The position numbers and the translations under genes are program-made. The notes beneath the pieces were generated by a model. That model worked only from the letters and a program-made list of their open reading frames with translations, was not told the DNA's origin and made no database searches. Below are positions 9,801 through 20,340 of a DNA stretch of 26,911 bases, in pieces (positions within the stretch are counted from its first letter, which is position 1; each line of letters begins with the position of its first letter). Origin of the DNA: Beroe ovata (lineage: Eukaryota; Ctenophora; Nuda; Beroida; Beroidae); contig CAMPET010000048.1 in NCBI GenBank assembly GCA_946803715.1, positions 355,982 through 382,892 on the forward strand. Reading direction: 5' to 3'.

Positions 9801-11723
9801 GATTCAGAATGAAGACAGGGCTGCCGTACTGGGACATGAGTGTGCTGAAGTGCTGCGCAGCAGTGCTGTAGTACGGGTCGGATCGGCTGATCACAATTGG
9901 TGGTTTGGGTACCTGGCGGATAATCGGTGGTGCAAGCTGTAATTGAAGTGTCCAGACTCCAGAGAGGTGTCAAGTTGAGTCAAGATAGCAAGATGTGGGT
10001 CAACTCTGTCAAGATTTGATCAAAGAATTGCCGAGTTTATCCTATTTAGGAGCACTGTCAAAAGGAATATGGCGTTAAGGGACAGATTAGTAGTTTTTAT
10101 AGCAATATCAAGTACGAAAGTTGCTGATTTCACATACCATTGTGCTGGTATCCTGATGCCAGAATGCAGGGACAGAACCTCTCATTTGCACATAGGCTGT
10201 TATCTTCAACAACCTGCAACACGTTGGATCAGAGCTCCAGTCACCCTGATAACACATACCCTACCAAACATTGCAATTAATATTGTAGCCCATTTTCACA
10301 CTCAAGAAGTAACCTGTGATTTGTGTAGCTAGCATCGTGGACGACCTGCTCTGTTTCCACCTCATTTGCCACCTCACCCGACTCATTCATACCTGACATG
10401 ATGTTGGAAGTCATGATCACAAGAGAAATAGGTAAAACACATTACCAACTTTCAAGAGAAAAATCAAAGTCACCTCGTTTGAGGAATCTGGTTCCAGCAT
10501 ATTTAGAAGACCGCCTAGCAATAAGAGTGATGTAAATGCTTTTACCAAACACAGATATGTTTGCCTGACTTATGAAGCCATAAACCAGGGGAACCACCCA
10601 TTCCCTGGCTACTTTGTCAACAAAGCCCCCTCCTGAAATATGAAAGAATTATGGTGATGAAACTTCTGGTAGTTTTATTTTAATGAGGCGATTTTTCCCA
10701 TATTTCATGTCCTGATGATAACCTTTGAGCATGTGCATATTCCAGACAAACTTCTCATTGAAGTTGGAGTAACACTTTGTTCCCACAAGGCAGGAAGAAC
10801 AGCTGCTGTTGTTACAAGTTTTGCAATCCAGTGGTATTGGCACCATGTTTTGTTGGATAGTCCTGTGAAGATGTATATTCAGAGACTACTCTTTAAATTT
10901 TGTGAAAAGTAAGTAACAGGTATTGAATATTGATAGATGGAATTCAAAACTCCTCACACTATGTCCCTGTACCTGGTAATATCCAGTGTGTAACAGAAGT
11001 AGAAGTTACTAGAAAAGTCAAGGCTGTTGAAATACTTGATATATCTGTTTTCTTCTGCACTGCTGCTGGTAGCTTTGTCAGAACTCAATTCAGTAAGAGC
11101 AATATCTTCTATCTGAAACATCAGATAGGCATCAATCATCAGATAGGCATCAGATAGGTATCAGATAGGCTTCAAACATCAGATAGGCATCAAACTTCTC
11201 CAGGAAGTTGACTCTATTGGATCATTACTAACCTTGTATATGATGTGCCCTCCAATTTGAGCAACCTTTCTCCTTCTTGTAATGAATACTATATAATAGC
11301 CCATTGTAAACTTCACAAACCCCAAGAGACCAAAAGCCATGAGTACTTTCTTCAACTGGGGGCTACGTGGCGTTTTCTTTTTAGGATCTCCATCAACAGC
11401 ATTCAAAATCCCTTGCATCTCACTCTTGGTATATGTTTTGCCATCATGTTCAACCTTTAAGTCTTTCGAATTACTCCTATCAATCTGATGCAATTATTTT
11501 CTATTTCAAGTGTCACTGCATACAAAGCAATACAAGGATTTGAGTCAATAGGGTGATTTATCAATAATAATAAACCAGAGTCAAAACCAACCGTCAGGAG
11601 TCTGAACACAGAGTTTTCATTATCATTTCCAACAATGTAAAATGTCGATTTCACTTCATAGACTGCAAGTCTTTGGATGGTAACTGCTGCTGATGGAAGC
11701 TGCAACTTTGGCTTTTCCATCAT
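6809..11723 (-). CDS. FIG4: FIG4 / SAC3 polyphosphoinositide phosphatase, complete
   Basis: FIG4 is a Sac-domain phosphatase acting on PI(3,5)P2, and a scaffold partner of VAC14 and PIKfyve on endolysosomal membranes. Eighteen minus-strand exons splice in continuous phase to 885 residues (human is 907): 11723-11592, 11484-11233, 11112-10973, 10862-10723, 10632-10474, 10392-10314, 10213-10138, 9936-9707, 9532-9417, 9293-9183, 9010-8856, 8676-8484, 8366-8242, 8052-7901, 7793-7706, 7610-7493, 7311-7144, 7032-6809. Landmarks include [64 protein letters not shown], the catalytic CX5RT motif [10 protein letters not shown] (Cys about residue 485), [20 protein letters not shown] and DHYLHH. The Ile equivalent to human I41 (CMT4J site) is kept, at the exon 1-2 junction. 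The C-terminal third is acidic and diverged. The exon 1 donor (GTTGGT) is weak but gives perfect continuity. Start: first of two adjacent ATGs. Confidence 0.96.
7451..7489. repeat. 13-bp unit repeated three times
   Basis: CATTATGAAGGAG occurs three times in perfect tandem in a FIG4 intron, ending three bases before the splice donor of exon 16 (which reads on the minus strand). Confidence 0.9.
9643..9704. repeat. (CA)n / CACACGT microsatellite at FIG4 splice donor
   Basis: CA repeats with three CACACGT interruptions. On the coding strand this is a TG tract starting inside the donor of FIG4 exon 8 (GTATGTGTGTG). Confidence 0.92.
11119..11192. repeat. CATCAGATAGGCAT-type tandem repeat
   Basis: About five imperfect copies of ATCAGATAGGC(A/T)TC lie in FIG4 intron 2, starting seven bases from the acceptor side of exon 3. 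Confidence 0.85.
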
Positions 11724-12914
11724 GAGACTATCATTATTGATATGACCTACGTATATTAATTTAGTTAGTTCCAAATATGTTTGGATGCCAAATAATGTGA
11801 CACAGGCTTCACAAACGTCCCTGAACCCCCACATTTATTGCATTTTCAAATTTAAGGATACATCACGATTTCACAAACACAATTGATTAAAGACAAGTTA
11901 TCAACTCTCTCCAGGAAATGTGAACGAAACAAAAGGTCTTGAGTTAAGTTCCATTGTTGCTAGAACTATGCAATTGCAATAACAAATAATAACAATGACC
12001 AAATAATACATTAACTATTGAAGTGCAAGTGATCGATACGAAATCATTATGGCATGGAATAGAATAGACTAGAATAAAACATGGAATATTGAACATTGAA
12101 TATATTTCTAATGACTTGAGTTTCATGAAAAATTTCGGCCTTTGATCGAGGCGCGGCTTGTCAGATGTTACCTGACCTGTTTTTCGCGCGCGCCTTCATC
12201 GAAAGCCGAAACAGAGGTCAGATAAAATCTGCCCATGCAAAGCGCGCGGTGCAAAGCCGCGCAAACGATCGTAAGCGCCGGGCACGGTGCACGGGCATTT
12301 TTTGCTAAATTTTATTTATCTATTTTTTTAATTGCTCCTATAGCGCGCGGCTCCAATCGATTGGTTTGTTGTTACAATCGCTGCGTTTGACATTTTGTAG
12401 TGCTATTTAGTTTTAGCGTCTAATGTTCATAATTGATGAGAAAATTTTTACAACCTTGTGTAGTATTCAATTGACTTTGTATCACTGTCTACAATGTTCA
12501 ATCATCTGAAGCTTGTGTAGTATCATCATAATTATGTGGGTGAATCTAAATTAGCTATGCAAAATAGGTAGTCTGATTTGTGGTCATGTAATGCATTGTT
12601 ATGCATCTTATGTATAGTTTTAGCCATTTTTCCATCAATCAAATTGCTATTAATTGCTTAAGTTGCTAATTATAGTTGTTAGTAAGGTTTGATTTATGAT
12701 CAATGTGTCATACCTCTTGAGTTTCATTCACTTGTTCTCATCATGACATCATCAAAACATCTCAAAGAATTCTAGTTGATGTATAGTTTTTGTGGTGCAT
12801 TTTAAGTTGATGTGCCACTATAATCTAAAAGTTTAATTTACGAATATCATAAATCCTCACCAAGATAATGATGACCAAATTGACACTGTCTGCTCAATCA
12901 CCTTTAGGTTTGAA
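11724..12914. promoter_or_regulatory. Head-to-head intergenic region of FIG4 and OSTC
   Basis: FIG4 (-) and OSTC (+) start codons face away from each other across 1191 bp. A CpG-rich block at about 12140-12360 contains several CGCGCG tracts in otherwise AT-rich DNA and is the best candidate for a shared promoter. An acceptor-like TTTAG at 12903-12907, eight bases before the OSTC ATG, suggests an intron in the OSTC 5' UTR. No TATA box or coding region is evident. Confidence 0.5.
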
Positions 12915-13563
12915 ATGGAATCTATACTTGGATTGCCATTTAAAGTTTTGGAAATTCCTCCAATGAGGCTTAAGAAGCCCAACTTTATTGCAATGCCAAG
13001 TGCCATGATGGTTTATGGAATGATTCTTGTGTCCTATTTCCTAATCCTTGGTGGTGTGATTTATGACATTATCATTGAGCCTCCAAGCATTGGCCAGGTT
13101 TGCTCAAGCAATGAGTTACTAGCAGATGATATTTTACTCTTCATTTGATTTCAATTTCTGAATGTTTATCAATCTCAGGTAACTGATGAAAGAGGTAACC
13201 CAAGGCCTGTTGCATTCTTGGCATACAGGGTGAATGGACAGTATATAATGGAAGGACTTGCTAGTAGTTTTCTATTCTTGATGTGTAGTTTGGGTTTTGT
13301 GGTGTTGGATAAGGCTAACAGTGCTAAGTAAGTTTTTCTTTGTTCTGTGTGTCCCATCTTGTTGACTCCCTGTACCACAGGCCAAAAGGTTGTAGGTACC
13401 TGAGTTGCTAATGAAGCATCTATTCTTATCAAATTCTATTTTCAGTATCCCAAAATTGAACAGATTCATCATGCTATTCCTTGGATTGTTCATGGTTGTG
13501 GTCTCCTTCTTCCTTTGCCGACTATTCATGTCTATCAAGCTTCCAAGATATCTTATGAACTAG
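12915..13563 (+). CDS. OSTC: OSTC, oligosaccharyltransferase complex subunit
   Basis: OSTC is a small ER membrane subunit of the STT3A-type oligosaccharyltransferase that links it to the translocon for co-translational N-glycosylation. Three exons, 12915-13097, 13179-13327 and 13446-13563, join in phase to 149 residues, the same length as the human protein. Conserved stretches are [47 protein letters not shown] and IPKLNRF. Three hydrophobic segments are visible at about residues 32-50, 86-105 and 117-137. The ATG at 12915 is the only sensible start. The gene is compact (introns of 81 and 118 bp) and ends 283 bp before the next gene on the same strand. Confidence 0.97.
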
Positions 13564-13694
13564 ATGAACTTTATAGACAATGTGGACATATTTCATTCAT
13601 GGTTTGATGCACAAATTATGATGTTCCAATACTTTGACAAACTTTTATAACAGATTTAGCTACATTGTTGTAATACACCATAGTTGTGACATAC

Positions 13695-13700
13695 AATAAA
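13695..13700 (+). terminator. Poly(A) signal of OSTC
   Basis: AATAAA lies 132 nt after the OSTC stop codon and before the next gene's ATG. Confidence 0.7.
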
Positions 13701-13846
13701 ACAGTGAGTTATTTTGTTGAGTGATGTGCCATATTTTCTGAATCATTGTCAAGACTTATAGAAATTAGAACAAGCTATTAATTTGTGAAGAGCCTAACAG
13801 TTCTGCCTTATCAGAATGTCATTTCATACAGCAGTTTAGTGAAACT

Positions 13847-16800
13847 ATGGCAAACTCTCTAATGAGGAGCAGTGTTCTAAAAAAGAGTTTCTTGTCTCCA
13901 TGGCAACATTCCCGGAGTCTCCTTACCTCATCAAGAGAACCATTCCCTCCGCAAAATGCTCTACTTCATGAGTTCCTCATGCCTAGCTTGGACAAGAACT
14001 CTAGCAGAAATGCTGTGGTAAGAGCACATTTTTCATACTATGAAGTTAACAATCGTTTTTTTCCTTTATATTATGGTATTCATCCTGGTGTAGAATATAA
14101 CTCTGAATTGGCCAGATAGACTACGCATCAAAGGACGAGATGACATATGGGGAGATAGGAGAGAGCATTGGTAAGATAGCAAACATGCTTCTGGATACAG
14201 GAGTCAGGCCTGGTGATCATATTGGACTCAGCTCCTATAACCATATCAACTACTTTGCGGCGGAGTTGGGAATCATTGCCGCTGGAGCTACTGTCGGACT
14301 TTGTAATCCAGCTTACACGGGTAGATTGATTTGACAGTTGGGATCCTGTTTGTTACATGATTATCTCGATGATACATGTTTGCACTACTAAGCATTTCCT
14401 CAGGAACGGAGATTGACAAGTTACTGCAAACAGCTGATATATCGCGAGTGATTGGGCATCCCAAAAACAGTCAAGATGTAAAGGATTCTGCAAAGAGGAT
14501 GGGTCTTCCAGAACCTATGGGTAAATTTGATCTTCAATCTTTCATTAAATCCTGATTCCTGAACAGTGATATCATGCATTTATGCGTCAATGAGTCACGA
14601 GCACGTGTATCACAAATTTCAGACATATCAGATGTTCTGGAAGCGAGCAAGCACTACTCCAGCGCTCTTCCTGAGCTAGATGCTACGATACACGACACCT
14701 GTGCCCTTTTCTTCAGCAGTGGCACCACAGGGTTCCCCAAAGCTGTGGAAATAACTCATGATAACTTTGTCAGCCAGTGTATGATCCTTGATGATCCCAG
14801 TGCTTTCAACTTCAACGAGGATTCCGTTAATGTGAGTCTAAACCATCATCATAATTCATTCGTGTCAAGCTAGTAGCAAACATCATGGTTTTGACACATG
14901 TCACATGTCCACAGAATGGCTTTCTGCCACTGTTTCACGTGTTTGCCAGCACTGTTGGTTTTCACATCCTACAAAAGGGTGCTCTCACGGTCAACTGTGA
15001 TGGATTCGCTCCTCTTTCCTTCTTGGAGACTATGCAGGATTACAAGGTACACATACCCCCCGTATCCCAGCTCGGTTTTGTGCCGCTATTCCACCTGTGG
15101 GGCAATGCTGTGAGCAAGTCCGTACTGCACAAGGGAGCTCTGACCATTAACTTGGACGGGTTTAGTCCTGTTCCCTTCCTGCATGCTACTCAGTTACACA
15201 AGGTAACCCGTGTGTGTCATTGTGTGCCGACCAGAGACACCGTCTACCAGATAACAAGTTGCTAGAACCCGAGCTTACACTATTTTACAACCAGACCTAT
15301 TCGAATGATTTGTGTGGACGCCTAAAGAGAATTCCCTCTTTTTTGACTGAATACCATCTCAACCCAGGTTACCATGGCGACAGTAGTTCCTCCGATCATG
15401 GTATTCCTAGCGAAGCACCCTCTTGTCGACCAGTACGATCTCTCTAGTCTCACTGACTTGTTGTGTGCCGCAGCCCCCCTCTCTCAGCAGTTGGAGGATG
15501 AGGTTCACGCCAGACTAAGCAATCCCAAACTGAGCTTCAGACAGGGTGAGACTCCAGATGGGATAGCAACCGATGGACGGTGGTGTCTGGCTGCAGTTGC
15601 GGTCCTGTTTCTTTAATTTGATTCCTCATGAGTCATGATGATAGGATGTATCATTTCAAGATATCAGTGGCAAAGAGTGGCCTCGTATTTCCTTTGCAAC
15701 ACGTGTTAATATCCCCTTAACTCCTCATATCTCAGGTTATGGACTATCGGAAACAACTGCAGTCTCACATCACAGATCAAAAGACCGGCCTAAAGGTGGT
15801 TCTATTGGATCACTGGCACGAAACCATGAGGGAAAGGTACAGAACCCAATCCTCAGTGGTTGAGAGCATGAAGGAAGGACGTCTGTTTCCTAATGCTAAT
15901 GATACCGGGAGTAATTGGAATAAGACAGTAAATTGGGTGAATTGATTACGGAGAGGGAAGATATACTGGTAACCATGGTAACTATGGTGATTTTATCAGG
16001 TTGTTAACGTGGAGACAGGTGAAGAATGTGGTGTAAGGGAGAAAGGGGAGATCTACATTAGAGGACCCTGTGTTATGAAGGGTTACTACAACAATCCCGT
16101 TGCTACGAAAGGTAGCTGAACAATTCGTGGATTTCCAACTTTCAAGTCTGGGAAAAAAATCGAGTCGATTTTTGCAGTTTGAAGCATGGTGACATTTATG
16201 ATCTTGCTGAGAAAGTATTGACTATCTGTTTCCCATAGATAACATCACGGAAGACGGTTTCTTGAAGAGTGGTGATATCGGGTATTACGATGAAGACGGA
16301 GATTTCTATATAGTGGACAGACTGAAGGAGCTCATCAAAGTTAAAGGATTCCAGGTACCGTGTTATGTACTGTGTATACAAACAACTGTGTATACAAACA
16401 ACTGTGTATGTTGTAATTATTACACGATACCTAATAATTACCTACAACTCATTAACAACAACCAGGTGGCCCCAGCTGAGTTGGAAGCACTACTGTTGGA
16501 GCACCCTGCAATAGCGGACGCTGCAGTTATTGGTATTCCTGATGAGAGGGCTGGAGAGCGGCCCAAAGCATTTGTTGTTCCACGTGAGGGAGTCACAGTG
16601 TCTAGTGATGACGTCATTGATTTTATGAAGGAGCATGTTGTAGAGTACAAGATACCAGCTCAGGTATGATCCGGAGCTAGATGGGGTTTTCTGCGTGGAC
16701 CATCATAAGCCGTCGTCACAACCTCTGAGATCCATAATTTGATCCATAACAGCCCATATCAGTTATATACAACCTTGACATGTCCATTTTGTGTCCCCTG

Positions 16801-16928
16801 AATGACCTCCATAGCTCATACTGCTATTCTGTACCCTGCAGGTTGAGTTCACGGATACAATCCCTAAATTACCCAGTGGAAAAATACAGAGAAAAGTGCT
16901 GAGAGCTAAGGAACAACCTAAACTATGA
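13847..16928 (+). CDS. 4CL/luciferase-type acyl-CoA synthetase, copy A
   Basis: ANL-superfamily ligase, expected to form an acyl-AMP from ATP and a carboxylic acid, then an acyl-CoA; the substrate is unknown. Exons: 13847-14017, 14116-14320, 14404-14520, 14623-14831, 14915-15046 (5a), 15368-15545, 15736-15836, 16000-16111, 16239-16354, 16466-16663, 16842-16928, giving 541 residues, typical for 4CL enzymes. Motifs in order: [10 protein letters not shown] (ATP loop), PLFH (acyl pocket), [33 protein letters not shown], and PSGKIQRK with the C-domain catalytic Lys. A second version of exon 5 lies at 15071-15202. The first 30 residues are rich in Ser, Arg and Lys with no acid, like a mitochondrial presequence, while the C-terminus is PKL, a possible PTS1 peroxisomal signal; targeting is therefore open. 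It is the upstream member of a tandem pair. Confidence 0.93.
15071..15202 (+). other. Duplicated alternative exon 5b of synthetase copy A
   Basis: Starts after a CCCAG acceptor and ends before GTAACC. It is 132 nt, phase 0 at both ends, exactly like exon 5a (14915-15046), and codes for the same protein segment: about 22 of 44 residues are identical, including PLFH, KGALT and DGF. Either exon joins exon 4 to exon 6 in frame. Between 5a and 5b are 24 nt, stop-free and in frame (VHIPPVSQ). Confidence 0.85.
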
Positions 16929-17094
16929 TAATATTAATCCATACTTATCAATGAAGAGGGACATAAAACTAAATTAAGAACTTCATGTTTACATTGTATG
17001 TTTTATTGGCGTTTCGTAAGTGGACAGAATTCTTTGTTGATAGCATTGATTTGTTATGTCTTTTATCTTTTTAACCCATTCAGATATTTTTAGC

Positions 17095-17100
17095 AATAAA
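17095..17100 (+). terminator. Candidate poly(A) signal of synthetase copy A
   Basis: AATAAA, 167 nt after the copy A stop. Confidence 0.5.
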
Positions 17101-17124
17101 TTTTCTGGTAATATTGTTTTTAAG

Positions 17125-17221
17125 AATGATTATTCTAATGATTCTTTCATTAATTGATGTCGAAGCAGTCGAAGCAATGATTATTCTAATGATTCTTTCA
17201 TCAATTGATGTCGAAGCAGTC
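17125..17221. repeat. 46-bp tandem duplication
   Basis: Segments 17125-17170 and 17176-17221 are identical except for one base, with a five-base spacer. Confidence 0.9.
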
Positions 17222-17525
17222 AATGGTTGTGGAAATATACCTATCCATTTATCAGATAAATAATCTCTGTTATTCTATTTATTGTTTACGTAATTCAACT
17301 TTCACTGCTCTACACAGCTACAAGAAGGATAAATAATTCATGCAATCATAAGGGAGCATTTATTAAATGTACATTTCGATGCTCCCAACTCGAGAAGAAG
17401 TATCTATTATCTATAGCATCAATAATCGAGTTGAGTAGTTTACCAATTCATCCACTTATAAGCTCCATGACGTGGAATTCACCACATGACTGCACTCTCT
17501 GAATTATACAAACTCTCTCTACGAA

Positions 17526-20340
17526 ATGAGGAGCAGTATTCTGAATAAGAGTTTCTTGTCTCCATGGCAACATATCCGGAGTCTCCTAACCTCATCAAGA
17601 GAACCATTCCCTCCGCAAAATGCTCTACTTCATGAGTTCCTCAAGCCTAGCTTGGACAAGAACTCCAGCAGAAATGCTGTGGTAAGAGCACATTTTTCAT
17701 ACTATGAAGTTAACAATCGTTTTTGTACCTTTATATTATGGTTTTCATCCTGGTGTAGAATATAACTCTGAATTGGCCAGATAGACTACGCATCAAAGGA
17801 CGAGATGACATATGGGGAGATAGGAGAGAGCATTGGTAAGATTGCAAACATGCTTCTGGATACAGGAGTCAGGCCTGGTGATCACATTGGACTCAGCTCC
17901 TATAACCATATCAATTACATTCCCCTTAAATTGGGAATAATCGCTGCTGGAGCTACTGTCGGACTCTGTAATCCAACATACTCAGGTTGTTAGATAGACC
18001 CCTGATATGCGTATCTATAACTTGCTTGCTCTGTGGGATTTGTAACTCGCTATGTACCGTGGATTTGCCCATTTCAGGCGCTGAACTGGACCAACTGCTA
18101 CAAACAGCTCATGCTACCAGGGTCATTGGACATCCCAAAAACAGTCAAGATGTGAAGGATTCCGCAAAAAGACTCGGACTCCCAGAACCTACTGGTAATT
18201 TCGATCTACAAGAGATCCTGAAAATTGCACATAGCTCTCTTTGCAATAAGTCACTAGCACATTTTTCACCCATCCCAGATATATCAGATGTTCTGGAAGC
18301 GAGCAAGCACTACTCCAGCGCTCTTCCTGAGCTAAATGCTACGATACACGACACCTGTGCCCTTTTCTTCAGCAGTGGCACCACAGGGTTCCCCAAAGCT
18401 GTGGAAATAACTCATGATAACTTTGTCAGCCAGTGTATGATCCTTGATGATCCCAGTGCTTTCAACTTCAACGAGGATTCCGTTAATGTGAGTCTAAAAC
18501 ATCATAATTCATTCGTGTCAAGCTAGTAGCAAACATCATGGTTTTGACACATGTCACATCTCCACAGAATGGCTTTCTGCCACTGTTTCACGTGTTCGCC
18601 AGCACTGTTGGTTTTCACATCCTACAAAAGGGTGCTCTCACGGTCAACTGTGATGGATTCACTCCTCTTTCCTTCTTGGAGACCATGCAGGATTACAAGG
18701 TACACATATCATTCTCCAGTAAGGAGCTATCCTCAAATATTCACAAAAACTGACATGTTTTGGGTCGATAAGGGGTTATGTCGGCCACTAACTCGGGAAC
18801 CGATCATCGGATTGACGTGAAATTTTGGTTTTCAGAGTTTCTAATGGTCCTTGAGCTTTTGTAGAAGTTTCAAGTCAATCGGTCTATCCATTTGGGAGCT
18901 ATCCTCAAATTCTATCCTCGGTTTCCCAATCCTCAACTCTTGAACACAACCCAGGTTACCATGGCAACAGTTGTTCCTCCGATCATGGTATTCCTAGCGA
19001 AGCACCCTCTTGTCGACCAGTACGATCTCTCTAGTCTCACTGACTTGTTTTGCGGTGCTGCTCCAATGTCAAAACAGCTTGAGGACGAGGTTCACACCAG
19101 GCTCAAAAACCCGAGGCTCAGTTTTAGGCAGGGTGAGACTTATCTTTCTCCTTCCTCAGCTTTTCATTTTGAAACCTATTTGTGAATGTGGAAAGCATTG
19201 ACCTCTCCTAACTTCACTTTCTTCCTAGGTTATGGGCTGTCAGAAACCACTACCGTGTCGCATCACAGGTCTCGTGACAGACCCAAAGCAGGGTCTGTGG
19301 GATCACTGGCTAGAAACACAGAAGGAAAGGTGGGAGAGGAGAAGTAATCAAATATCGATATCAATCAGACAGGAAATTGAGTGAATTGATTACGGAGGGG
19401 GAAGATATACTGGTTACCATGGCAACTATGTTGATTTTATCAGGTTGTTAACGTGGAGACAGGTGAAGAGTGTGGTGTCAGGGAGAAAGGGGAGATCTAC
19501 ATTAGAGGACCCTGCGTCATGAAGGGTTACTACAACAATCCCCTTGCTACGAGAGGTAGAATATATTTGTATGTAGGTTCAAGACATGATTTTGAATGTT
19601 AATCGTGATTTGTTTTTAGTATTGCCGTCATAAGTTTTGTCCTGATCAGAGAGCATTACGGAAGACGGCTTCTTGAAGAGTGGTGATATCGGGTATTACG
19701 ATGAGGACGGAGATTTCTATATAGTGGACAGACTGAAGGAGCTCATCAAAGTTAAAGGATTCCAGGTACCGTATTATGTACAACTGTGTATACAAACAAC
19801 TGTGTATACAAACAACTGTGTATGTTGTAATTATTACACGATACCTAATAATTATCTACAACTCATTAACAACAACAACCAGGTGGCCCCAGCTGAGTTA
19901 GAAGCACTACTGTTGGAGCATCCTGCAATAGCGGACGCTGCAGTTATTGGTATTCCTGATGAGAGGGCTGGAGAGCGGCCCAAGGCATTTGTTGTTCCAC
20001 GTGAAGGAGTCAGGGTGTCTAGTGATGACGTCATTGATTTTATGAAGGAGCATGTTGTAGAGTACAAGATACCAGCTCAGGTATGATCCGGGGCTAGATG
20101 GGGTTTTCTGGGTGGAGCATCATAAGCCGTGGTCACAACCTCTGAGGTCCATAACTTGATTCATTTCAGCCTATATCAGTTATTTGCAACCTTGACATGG
20201 CCATCATAGGACCTCTTAATGACCTCCATAGCACTTCATGTACCCTGCAGGTTGAGTTCACGGATACAATCCCTAAATTACCCAGTGGAAAAATGCAGAG
20301 AAAAGTGCTGAGAGCTAAGGAACAAGCTAACCTATCATAA
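17526..20340 (+). CDS. 4CL/luciferase-type acyl-CoA synthetase, copy B
   Basis: Tandem paralogue of copy A with the same eleven-exon structure and phases: 17526-17681, 17781-17985, 18078-18194, 18279-18487, 18568-18699, 18955-19132, 19229-19329, 19444-19555, 19650-19765, 19883-20080, 20251-20340, giving 537 residues. All ANL motifs are intact ([41 protein letters not shown]), so it should be active. Differences from copy A: it starts at the second Met and lacks the first five residues; it has one exon 5, of the 5a type, and no 5b; its C-terminus is ANLS rather than PKL, so the possible peroxisomal signal is absent. Exons 1, 2, 4, 5, 8, 9 and 10 are nearly identical to copy A, whereas exon 3 and the second half of exon 6 differ clearly. 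Confidence 0.93.
18723..18910. repeat. Segment flanked by 16-bp direct repeats in copy B intron 5
   Basis: GGAGCTATCCTCAAAT occurs at 18723-18738 and again, identical, at 18895-18910. The enclosed sequence has no counterpart in copy A and no coding content. It sits where copy A carries exon 5b. It may be a small non-autonomous insertion or part of a dispersed repeat. Confidence 0.65.

Larger units (their letters stand above)
16929..17525. other. Intergenic region between the two synthetase copies
   Basis: AT-rich. It holds an AATAAA at 17095-17100 that can serve copy A, a 46-bp tandem duplication, and the copy B promoter region. No coding region is seen. The bases just before the copy B ATG still resemble the first codons of copy A (CAAACTCTCT), but the copy A start ATG is missing. 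Confidence 0.65.

Noticed and set aside
9361-9942. 193-codon plus-strand ORF, the longest in the window
   Set aside because: It is antisense to FIG4 exons 8 and 9 and crosses the CA microsatellite; FIG4 homology on the minus strand explains the open frame.
15739-15945. 68-codon ORF starting MDYRKQ within synthetase copy A
   Set aside because: It is exon 7 in the wrong frame; the phase-1 join to exon 6 gives the conserved GYGLSETT motif instead.
16438-16650. Minus-strand ORFs over synthetase exon 10 (also at 19852-20067)
   Set aside because: Shadows of the conserved C-terminal ANL exon in both copies; duplicated only because the exon is.
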